Origin: Calocera cornea HHB12733
Taxonomy: Eukaryota > Basidiomycota > Dacrymycetes > Dacrymycetales > Dacrymycetaceae
NCBI GenBank assembly: GCA_001632435.1
Contig: KV423915.1
Span: forward strand, 185,653-249,652
Direction of reading: 5' to 3'
DNA length: 64,000 nucleotides
A program made the translations under genes and the position numbers. The notes beneath the pieces are model-generated. The model ran no database searches, was not told where the DNA came from, and saw only the letters and a list, made by a program, of their open reading frames with translations. Shown here in pieces: positions 32,155 to 40,906 of this stretch (positions within the stretch are counted from its first letter, which is position 1; each line of letters starts with the position of its first letter).

Positions 32155-32850
32155 TGGAGAATTGTCAAGCCTTAGTTTGGTACGCCCAAGTAGCTGAGCG
32201 ATTGATGGTGTAGTTCGAGCAAGGTTGTGGCAATGCCGCGAAGCTGCCTCTCTGCAGTGGTCTGGTACATCAATGATACCACCGAGTACGTGCTATATAT
32301 GATGAAAGACCCCGCGAGCTGGATGAGCCTCTTCTTCTGAACGACTCCAAGCGGTTGTATTTCGGGGCTGTCTGGAAGTGAAGATGAGAGTTATTTAGAT
32401 GATCTACCCGCCCATCTCGGTGGTCTCCCTCACCCAACCAAGCTAATGGCCAACCTTGGTCAGAGCACCTCACCCACTGAATTATTGACATTCTACCGCA
32501 AGGAAGAGACGTCACTTCTTGTAAGGGGCGACAAAACATCCCATCTTACGAGCGTGGCGGTCTCGATTGATTGAAGTTTCACTCACTTCGCGTGAAATGA
32601 CTGCCCAGCCAAAATGTAGCTGCTCAGCATGATTTCTCTGCTACCCTAAGGGCTGGAACTCGGCTAACTCTAGGGATGTATTTTCAGATGGGGGGAGAGA
32701 CAAAGCCGCGATGCTACTTGTCAAGGTGGCTCTGGGGTTGAGAACGGACAGTGCAAGCCTCTGTGTATTCCCTCCGATTCAAGACTTAACGCGGGACCGA
32801 TCTCCACACCATGGCCTACACTCAGTCTCGAACAACATGCAGGCCCATTT

Positions 32851-35187
32851 TATGAGCAGAATTGCTGGTGAACATTGCATGTCCCCCAAAGAGGACTCCA
32901 GGATTGACAATTACTATGGGGTCCTTGGACATGCCCTTCGGACAGCTGTACCAGCACGCATGCGTACAGCTACGGCGACGCTGGCCCGTTACCTCTCCAT
33001 GACTCCACTGGTTCCGATTCAAAGCTGCTATTATTCACACACCCAGCGATATTTACAGTCTCAACGACGTGCCTACAGTCTGTACAGAACGGGAAAAAAA
33101 ATGGTGGAACCGTCAGTTTCTGGTCTTATGGTGGGCATACGGAGCGGAGCTGAGGCGGTAGGGCAGTTCGGCCCCACTGGCAAGAGCAGCATTGTATACA
33201 ATATCTAGGCCTGGCTGACAGGCGCATGAGAGCACAGTCGAGGCGACGGGCCCAAAGCCCCAAAGAACCTCTTGAATCCCCCGAGCGACCCATCGCCGTC
33301 GCCCGTCGCCCGTCGCCCGTCGCCCGTCGCCCGTCGTCCCACAGCAAATCTCCCGTGCCGGAGAACACCATTTCCGTCATAGGCTTGGGGATCCGCAGCG
33401 GTTCGAACTGGACCGAACTGACCCACGGAGACGGCGGGTTTCCGGTTCGGTTTCGGCTCGGTCCGGTGTCAAGACTGCAACGGAAACACCGCGAGTCACC
33501 TCGGTTCCAGGATCGTGTGGGTTTCTCCTCCTCCACTCCTGTGTATTCCAGCTCCCTGTACCCGATTCCCCCTAGTTCTATGCGATGCATGCATCCCGAG
33601 CCGTCCAACGATCATGAGAGAACGATCGACGAGGCAAAAAGAAGCGTCCAAAGCCCCAAACAACCTCTTGACTCCCCCGACCGACCAATCGGCCTGCTCC
33701 AACCGCCGTCGCCCCACAGCAAGATCTCCTGTGCCGGGACGACGCCAGCGCCGTCTTCCGCCATGAGCCTTCAGGCACATCATTGTGCCTTGTACCTTTC
33801 TCCGCTTCCCGGCTTCCTGGAGCAGGAGGCCGGCCGGCCGAGGCCCGATCCGTGCGCCGTGCGCGGTGCGCGGACGAAGCGTTCTGGGTTGCTCGAGCAT
33901 GAGGTGTTGAAACAGAATCATCCAGTAACAGCGGGCATGACCAGTCCAGACCGAAACAGGCATGACGCACTGCCGACGTCATCCGGCCTTCTGGGGTGCT
34001 CTTTTGTAGAGGAGGGGCCATATGGCCGTCTGGTATGCGCGGGTGGTTCTGTATACGTACAGCATACTGTACTGATGGGGCGGAATACAGTGCAGTTCAA
34101 TCGGTATGGGCTTACCTGTACGCTCGGCCAATCAGGGCCCACAGGGGATCGGGCATCGGAGGCTGTCGCGTAGCTGCCGTCCGCCGCTCGGATGCTGTCA
34201 TCGCACGCGCGTTGTCCGAGTCCTTGTCTGTGCGCGTGTGCGCGTGTGCTCGTGCCTCGGGCGGGAGAATTGTATGTGGGAGGAGGACGCGATGATGCGG
34301 GGGATGACGTAGGTCGCGGCGGCCCAGGAGTGCATTACGCTGCAGCTCAGGATATCGACCGTATCTAGCTATCTATCTGCCTCGTACAACTTTACACAGA
34401 ACACAGGAGCGGAGCGGAGCGAGCGCGCAATAAGTACGAGATTCGGATAGCGACCGCTGGGGATCGATCAAGATTGACTCAGTACTGCCCGATAATCGAT
34501 GCGCCCGCTTTGCAGGCTCAGTGGCGGGCTCTGACGGAAGCGGAGAAGGGGGCGTCTGTGGGCGCCGGTGCGCCGGGCGCGTCACCCTGTCGCGCGTTCT
34601 GAAGTGGTGTTCTGTCGTTGGGTGTGCCACAGCGACCAGGGCGCTTTTCACAGAAAGCGCAACGAGCGGGGTTGCGAGGCGCTGTTGTTGCGATCGCAAT
34701 CGTACCACAGATGTAGGATCAGGACAGCAGAATACCATAAGTTACCATTTAAGTTAGAAACTCGAGCACGGGTGTGTGAAGCGCCGTACTGTACCCCGCG
34801 CTGGACTGAGTTGCGCCCGGCAGAAGCCCCAGGACGCGAGACCAGCGTGCGGGCGGATCCGTGACGGCCGGTGCCCCGCACACGCACACGCAGACTGCAC
34901 ACTGCACCCCCCCTCATCATCGTGCTCGCTCACTCCTCGCCGCTCGGTTGAGGAAGGATGGCCCCCTGGACCAAGTCCAAGTCCAAGTCCAAGTCGATCT
35001 AGCGCGCGTCCACCCTCAGAAACCCACCCGCCCAGCGCCCGCTGACGCAGCCCGTCCCTCGGTCCCCCCCGCCCCACCCCTTGCTCGCACACTACTCGCT
35101 CCCTCCCCGCCCCCCCTTAGCCCCGCAAAAGGGCGGTCCCTTGAAAGACGTGTTGTCCAAGGCGGACGCTGGACGCTGCGTTGGGAT
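32851..35187. other. Gene-poor stretch with a duplicated repeat (2.3 kb)
   Basis: No intact gene is recognised between the NLR-like remnant and the DH-domain gene. A direct repeat of about 120-140 bases occupies about 33225-33365 and 33612-33737 (shared CCAAAGCCCCAAA, AACCTCTTGA and CCCACAGCAA). The first copy contains an expanded (GTCGCCC)n tract. GGTTCGG/CCGAAC clusters near 33390-33470 resemble the ends of the short element at 31.6 kb. TACTGTA copies lie at about 34064-34073 and 34785-34794. The right part is the promoter of the gene at 35188. Open frames here are GC artefacts. Confidence 0.45.
33225..33737 (+). repeat. Direct repeat pair, about 390 bases apart
   Basis: Copy A is about 33225-33365 and copy B about 33612-33737. 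They share CATGAGAG, a long block centred on AAAGCCCCAAA and AACCTCTTGA, and the end CCCACAGCAA then TCTCC-GTGCCG. Copy A carries five to six GTCGCCC units that copy B lacks. Confidence 0.7.
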
Positions 35188-38100
35188 ATGTCACACATTG
35201 AGGGTGGTCAGCAGGGGACGATGGCGCCTCGTGCGCATCCTGCTGCTGCTGCTGTTGCCGGTGCTGGCGAGGACACCCACCCGGTCGAGCTTGACGCCCT
35301 CCCGCACCGACAGGTCAACAGCCAAGCCCCAGTGCGCCACGCCGCGTCCCCGTCGTCCCACCCCGACCTTCTCCGCACGATCGACGGCCCCACCCCGCCG
35401 CGCCCGCCGCGCCCGCCGCTGACGGCGCGCCTGTCCTCCGCCTCGTCCGCCTCGTCGCGCCCGCCCTCCTCCTCCTCCCACACCTCCCACTCACACAACC
35501 TCCCTCCCTCCCAGCACACCTCAAACTCGGGGCACGCCATCCTCCACTGCACCGGCACAAGCACCCCGGGCACGACACCACCCACCCTCTCCCCTCGGCC
35601 TACCCCCCCGCTCCCCAGAGGCGCCAAGCAGCGCCCGGGGCCCAGACCGCTCAGCAGCAGCAGCACGGACGAGTTCGACCCCGTCTCCCTCCTCCCGCCG
35701 CAGTCGCACTCGTCAATCTCGACCTCAACCACCTCAACCACCTCTTCCGCCTCCTCTGGCCCGGCACCGGACCCTGCACCACGCCTCCCAACAAGCGTCT
35801 CCCTCCCGTCCCTCCCCGCCCCCCAAAGGCGCAGACTCAAAAAGGTCTCGCCCCAGCCGCCCTCCGCCTGGTCCACCAGCCCGCTCCCCTCCTCCCAGAG
35901 CGTCCCCGGCAGCGCCTCCTCCTCCACGACCGCGCTCTCCCTCCACGCCCTCGCCCTCCCCATCCCCCAGCGAGGGCACTCCCTCTCCCCGAGCAGCACC
36001 ATCGGCGCCTCTCCCGCGAGCCGGCCAGGCAGCGCAGGAGGAGGCCTCAACAGGAGCTCGAGCTTCGGGAAATCTGTCGTGAGGCTCGTGAGGACCTTGA
36101 GCTGGAGGGGCATCATGCGCTCCCCTAGCGGGCGGAGCCTTGCCGACCTCAACGGCCTCAACGGGGACGGGCACGGGGACGAGCCGCCCCTCCCTCCCCT
36201 CCCTGCGACCACCTCGCCTTCTCCTGTCCGCTCGCACACTTTCCCACCTACTACCGGACCTGCCCCTGGCCTTACACCAGGAGCAGCAGCAGTACCTGCA
36301 CCAGCACCAGGAGAAGCCCCCCGCCGAGCAAGCATAGACAGCCTCGCCTCCAGCAGCACCCACGGCCAGGGCTGGGGCTGGGGCAGCAGGATGAGCCAGC
36401 AGCGCGCGAAACCGCCCGCGCCGAGGGGCGAGCCGCCGGGCATTGAGGATAGCTACCGGAGGATGGTCGGCGAGGAGGGCGTCGGAGTGGTGCTCCCTCC
36501 CCGCGCTCGCACCATGCCGGCTACGGTGGGGATGACGGCGCTGATGGATGTGAATGCGGACTCGGCGACGATGATGGGGCACGGGACCATGCGGAATGCT
36601 ATGGCGGGTCCTTCGCGCCCGCCCGCAAGGGAGGGTGGTGTGGAGCTGGAGGGAGAGGACGACGACGAAGATGCTTTGTATATGCGCTCTCGGACGTCGC
36701 ATTCGCCCCCGCCCGCATATACGCCCTCCCCGCGCCTCCCCTCCTCCTCCTCCCACTCCTCCCACCTGCACACCAATCACACACAAGGACAAGGACAAGC
36801 CCCCTCCTCGCCCAGCACAGCCCGCTCCCTCGCGCGCCGCCTCTCCCGCCCGAACCTGCAGGGCCTGCCCCTGCCCTTCACCACGAGCGCGCAGATGCCC
36901 GCTGTCGTCGCCCCCGGTGCTATGGCGGCTCTGACGGGCCAGACGGGGCGGAGGGGCGGTGTGCGGGGCTTGGTGATGCGCGAAGGGAGCGGGGCAGGGA
37001 GGCCCAGGACGGGCGGGGGCGGGGGTGCTGGGTTTGGAGAGCAGGGAGAGAGACCGGAAGGCAGCGGGGGTGGGAGTTTGAGGAGGCTGCGGGTCGAGGG
37101 TTCCGGGGCTGGTGCGGAGGGGCAGGGGACGGAGAGAGGCACAGGGCACTCGAGGAGCAAGTCCGCCAGCCTTGGCAAGTCTCTCCCGGTCGAATGGAGG
37201 GACGCACGGCGCGCCGAGGAGCTCGCTCGCGCCGCCACCGACGCCCGGAGTGCTCGCAGTGCCCGGGAAGCCCGCGAGGTCAGAGAGGGCAAGAGGAAGC
37301 GCACCAAGAGTCTTGTCGATGGAGATATGCCGCCCCTCGCCCCCGTCCCCGTCCCCGTCGCCGTCGCCTCCTCTCCCTCCTCCGCAGACCGACGCAGTCT
37401 GCGCGGACTCCCGCCTGGGGCTGGGCCGGGGAGCAGGTATACGCAGCTTGTCGAGGGCCAGGGGCTGCCGCGGGGTGCTATAGCCGGCCCGGGGAGCAGG
37501 CACACCCAGCTTGCGCTGCCTGCCGGCGCTGGGCGCGGGGAGGCGCCGAGCTGGGTTGAGGAGCTCCTGCGGGAGCAGGCCCAGGCCCAGGATGGGGGGA
37601 GGAGGGTCGTGCAGGAGAAGAGTGAGGAGACGCTGAGGCGGAGCGCGCTGCTGCCGGGCCTGCCTGGGTCGGGCGCGGGAAAGACCGGGGAGCTCCAGGC
37701 GGACAGGAGCGAGGAGGCGCTGAGGCGGCGGAGTGAGAGGGGGCATGGGAGGAAGGTGTCTGCCCCTCCTGGGCTGGAGGGCGCTGCACAGGCGCTGAGC
37801 ATCGACACCCAGCTCGTGCCGCACGAGGGGAGGGAGGGGAGTGTCCGGACAGCCACCTCCGCCAGGTCGGGCAGGTCGGGCAGGTCGGTCGGCACTGCGG
37901 GGAGCGGCTCCAGCCTCAGGACGGAGCGCCAGCGGGCCAATACGGTGGGCGAGGCCCCGCAGGAGCAGGAGCGGCAGGAGGTGGGGCAGCGGAAGAAGCC
38001 GCGCAAGCTGAGCATCGACAGCCAGGCCCAGACCGTGCGGGAGGCCACTGTCCTTCCCTCCATGGCGCAAGTCGTCGGGCCCACCCTCCCCGCCCCCGCC

Positions 38101-40023
38101 CCCCCCCGCAAATCGAGGTTCTCCATCCCCGGCCTGGCCCCCTTCCCCTCCCAGGCGCCGAGCGTCCCGCCCTTGCAGGAAGCGGCCACGCCCCCGCTGC
38201 CCGGGAGCTCCAGCCCGCTCAAGAGGGCGTCGATCAGCTCCAAGTCACTGCCCGACGCGCTCAGGAGGGCGTTCTCCTTCCGCTCTGCTGCACCGCTGCC
38301 CCATGCCGTTGAGCACAGGGAGAGAGAGTTGCGGGGGGAGTTGCCCCCGCTGCCCCCCCTGCCGGCAGGCACGAAGAAGGAGAAGCGAGAGGGGAAGGAG
38401 AAGGAGGGGATTGGCGCCCTGCCTGCCAAGGCGCTCAGGCGGAGGAGCAGCAGCATCCATGTAAAGAAGAAGAGCATCGATAACGCTGCTGCTGCCGCTG
38501 CCGCCGCCGCTGCCACATCCGCCGCAACGGCTGGAAGCAGCTCGCGGAACGGTGAGCAGCCGCGCCTCCGGCGCGCGTCGACAATGCTGCCCTCCCCCAC
38601 TTCCGGCATCCCGCGCACTGGCTCCCCTCCCCCGCCCGTGCCCGACCTCCCGTCATCCCTCATCTCGCCCATCAAGAGCGCCAAGAAGCTCTTCCGCCGC
38701 CCGCGCACCATTTCCGGCCCAAAGTCGCCCTCGTCTGCCGGCTCGAGCCTCCTCTCCCCCATCAGCGCTCTCTCCATACCTTCGCCCAACACGCGTCCGC
38801 CCCTCCCAACTTCGTCGCGCACTGTGCCCCCGCCCGTCCCATCTTTGCCACTGCCGAGCCACCTGGTGCCACGGCCCCTGCCGCACGCGCCGACGACGGC
38901 CTCCCCCATGGTTGGAGGGCGAGTCGACCTCCGCGCGCTGGCGTTCACGGGGTTTGCGGCTCGCCCCTCGACAGACAACGGCCACTCGTACGACTACTCC
39001 AGCCCATCCTCGTCGACCTCTGCCTCCCCGCCACCCTCGCCCTCCCTGGACGAGCACGGGCAGGACACTCCTCGCAAGCGCCCACGTATGATGCGCGGCA
39101 CTTCCGACCTGCGGCGGTGGACGCTCGCCGACTTCCCGGACGACGTGAGCTTCCTGCGCGCCATTGGGCAAAGGGCGAAGAGCGACATTGGGCATATGTC
39201 CGAGGAGGCCGTCGCTGATGGTGACGCGACTGTTGAAGGGTTGCACGAAGAGGATTGGTGGGTGTACAAGGACCCTGGGGAGGGCGATGCTGGACGCGCG
39301 CTGCTCTGCGTGCGGGAGATTGTTCGCACCGAAGAGAGCTACCGCCGCAGACTCGAGGCGATGTACGCCAGTGCCCAGCCGCTCCCGCAGGCATTCCTCT
39401 CGCATCTTCCTGCGCTCATTCTGGCTTCTTCCCGTCTCTCCCGCCGCCTGGCTGACGATCCCTCTGCATGGGGTGCTGCCGCCGCCCTCCTCGGCTGTGA
39501 AGACGAAATGGAGCGTGCTCTAGTCGCGTGGTCCGCTGTGGTCGGCGACGTCATCTGGGGCGTCTCCCGTGCGAAAAAGAGCAAGAAGGGCTGGTCGGAG
39601 GATGTCCGTGAGGTCGCCGTCATGCCGACTCAGCGCGTCCCGCGTTATGTGCTCATGTATCGTGAGCTCCTGCACTTCACTCCACCGTCGTCGCCCTCCC
39701 GCCCTCTGGTGGAACGAGCGCTGGAAGGCGCGCTTCGTATCGCTACTCGCTGCGATGCTGCCCAACGACATGAAGACTCTGCTCTTCCACCTTCGGCGAC
39801 GTCGACTGCTCAAGGACATGGCATGTCCAATGGCACACCCGTCAACTCGCCACCTCTATCCAGTACCAGCCATGGCTCCCACGCGTACACTTACTCCAGT
39901 CCAGTGTCCCCAATACTGGGCCAAGGCATCTTCACGACTGCCCCGGCACCGTCGTCCAAGAAGAAAGTCCGTCCCAAATCAATGGGCCCCTCTGCTCGGC
40001 CCTTTACACTTCTTACTGCCTGA
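35188..40023 (+). CDS. Large disordered protein with C-terminal DH (RhoGEF) domain
   Basis: One intron-free frame gives 1611 residues from ATG 35188 (35221 is the next ATG; the frame is open further upstream without an ATG). The first 1350 residues are Ser/Pro/Arg-rich and disordered, with poly-Ala at about 38485-38515. Residues about 1370-1530 form a Dbl-homology domain: CVREIVRTEESYRRRLEAMY (CR1-like), FLSHLPALILASSRL, and MPTQRVPRYVLMYRELLHFT (CR3, equivalent to the PVQRIPRY-LLL-ELL signature). DH domains exchange GDP for GTP on Rho/Cdc42 GTPases. No PH domain follows. The last 90 residues are Ser/Pro-rich with a basic SKKKVRPKS patch, which could replace the PH domain in membrane targeting. 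Rho signalling at the cortex is inferred. Confidence 0.85.
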   Translation: MSHIEGGQQGTMAPRAHPAAAAVAGAGEDTHPVELDALPHRQVNSQAPVRHAASPSSHPDLLRTIDGPTPPRPPRPPLTARLSSASSASSRPPSSSSHTSHSHNLPPSQHTSNSGHAILHCTGTSTPGTTPPTLSPRPTPPLPRGAKQRPGPRPLSSSSTDEFDPVSLLPPQSHSSISTSTTSTTSSASSGPAPDPAPRLPTSVSLPSLPAPQRRRLKKVSPQPPSAWSTSPLPSSQSVPGSASSSTTALSLHALALPIPQRGHSLSPSSTIGASPASRPGSAGGGLNRSSSFGKSVVRLVRTLSWRGIMRSPSGRSLADLNGLNGDGHGDEPPLPPLPATTSPSPVRSHTFPPTTGPAPGLTPGAAAVPAPAPGEAPRRASIDSLASSSTHGQGWGWGSRMSQQRAKPPAPRGEPPGIEDSYRRMVGEEGVGVVLPPRARTMPATVGMTALMDVNADSATMMGHGTMRNAMAGPSRPPAREGGVELEGEDDDEDALYMRSRTSHSPPPAYTPSPRLPSSSSHSSHLHTNHTQGQGQAPSSPSTARSLARRLSRPNLQGLPLPFTTSAQMPAVVAPGAMAALTGQTGRRGGVRGLVMREGSGAGRPRTGGGGGAGFGEQGERPEGSGGGSLRRLRVEGSGAGAEGQGTERGTGHSRSKSASLGKSLPVEWRDARRAEELARAATDARSARSAREAREVREGKRKRTKSLVDGDMPPLAPVPVPVAVASSPSSADRRSLRGLPPGAGPGSRYTQLVEGQGLPRGAIAGPGSRHTQLALPAGAGRGEAPSWVEELLREQAQAQDGGRRVVQEKSEETLRRSALLPGLPGSGAGKTGELQADRSEEALRRRSERGHGRKVSAPPGLEGAAQALSIDTQLVPHEGREGSVRTATSARSGRSGRSVGTAGSGSSLRTERQRANTVGEAPQEQERQEVGQRKKPRKLSIDSQAQTVREATVLPSMAQVVGPTLPAPAPPRKSRFSIPGLAPFPSQAPSVPPLQEAATPPLPGSSSPLKRASISSKSLPDALRRAFSFRSAAPLPHAVEHRERELRGELPPLPPLPAGTKKEKREGKEKEGIGALPAKALRRRSSSIHVKKKSIDNAAAAAAAAAATSAATAGSSSRNGEQPRLRRASTMLPSPTSGIPRTGSPPPPVPDLPSSLISPIKSAKKLFRRPRTISGPKSPSSAGSSLLSPISALSIPSPNTRPPLPTSSRTVPPPVPSLPLPSHLVPRPLPHAPTTASPMVGGRVDLRALAFTGFAARPSTDNGHSYDYSSPSSSTSASPPPSPSLDEHGQDTPRKRPRMMRGTSDLRRWTLADFPDDVSFLRAIGQRAKSDIGHMSEEAVADGDATVEGLHEEDWWVYKDPGEGDAGRALLCVREIVRTEESYRRRLEAMYASAQPLPQAFLSHLPALILASSRLSRRLADDPSAWGAAAALLGCEDEMERALVAWSAVVGDVIWGVSRAKKSKKGWSEDVREVAVMPTQRVPRYVLMYRELLHFTPPSSPSRPLVERALEGALRIATRCDAAQRHEDSALPPSATSTAQGHGMSNGTPVNSPPLSSTSHGSHAYTYSSPVSPILGQGIFTTAPAPSSKKKVRPKSMGPSARPFTLLTA

Positions 40024-40906
40024 TCTATCTCGTTGGTCGCCTGGCACATCTATTCCGCCCAACTGTCCTTATGTTTCTAATGGCCCGGTCGGGCTCGTAT
40101 CAACAGCACGTTATCGATACCCACTCATCTGCATCTCCACCCTGCGGTCAATCTACCATCCCAAGGCTCCCATCATACCACTAACCTATAACTCGGTCGT
40201 TTCTTATTTTCCTTTGCATTCAACTGTTCACGCATCATTTCGGTCGCAACACAAGCTAACACGACGCCATTGACCTCTTCTTCTTTCATATCACACTCGC
40301 TTACATTCGTGCATTACCACTACGTTCGAATTTTCGTGTAGCTGTAGCTCGTCCTTCTTTTCGTGTAGTATACCTTTCGGACTTTCGCTCGGTAGGACGT
40401 ATCATTTCCGGATCGACTAGTGGTGGTAGAGCACGTGCAGTATTAGGGAGATGGAAATGGATGTCTTCATCCCATCCACAACATTCATGCGGACACAAAA
40501 CCCAACATACAATGCTCGCACGGAGACGGTGTCATCTACTCCGAAACCTTCCATCTGAGTGAATAGGTCGAATGCCCTTGTGAATCAAAGAGAATCTATA
40601 AGGTACTGAATATTCAAGACATCTATAGATTTTGGCGAGCTCTAATGCCGCCCCCACTGTGTAAACTCAAAGAGATGCATTGCTGATAGGGAGAGAAAGC
40701 ATTACATGAGCTCCTGGGCCTGTTTGGCGTGCCACACAACGCTTCAAGTCATTCTTGAGCACTATTGATATGTAATACATGCAGTGCATCAGTCATTAAC
40801 GTTAAGTTAGAGAGGCGCGTTAGCTTCTCTGCTCAAATCGAAGATATCGGAGTAGATGACGCCGGCTCCGTGCGAGCAGTATTGTAGATTCTGTGGGTGT
40901 TGTCTG
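40024..40906. other. Convergent 3' region (0.88 kb)
   Basis: This region lies between the DH-domain gene (+) and the NLR-like gene (-). It is distinctly more AT-rich than the upstream gene and contains no recognised feature. Confidence 0.45.

Larger units (their letters stand above)
29521..32850 (+). pseudogene. Decayed NB-ARC/STAND NLR-like gene, interrupted by two transposons
   Basis: Host segments are 29521-29630, about 31588-31639 and about 32147-32850. They align by eye with the minus-strand paralogue at 40.9-43.7 kb. The first segment encodes RRRLSVVAGVVSHGWD, matching RTKLSAVAGVVNRGWN. The sequence resumes after the transposon with bases matching the same exon (CCAAGCCT then TTGAAGGA). 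Then comes a GGCAATGCCGC region matching the GNAAKL coding stretch. The sequence then jumps straight to the NB-ARC C-terminal part (LGGLPHPTKLMANLGQSTSP against LGGLPLAVELMAKLGQNFSP) and later ALGLRTDSASLCVFPPIQD against ALALKTDKATLYVLPTIRD. The P-loop region is deleted, and frameshifts and stops are present. Homology fades by about 32850-33120. Confidence 0.78.

Noticed and set aside
33226..34173. Plus-strand 315-codon frame
   Set aside because: It spans both copies of a non-coding direct repeat and the (GTCGCCC)n tract, so openness comes from GC content.
35734..38978. Two large minus-strand frames opposite the DH-domain gene
   Set aside because: Low-complexity mirror of a Ser/Pro-rich coding strand; no motif, and the plus-strand frame is continuous into a recognisable DH domain.
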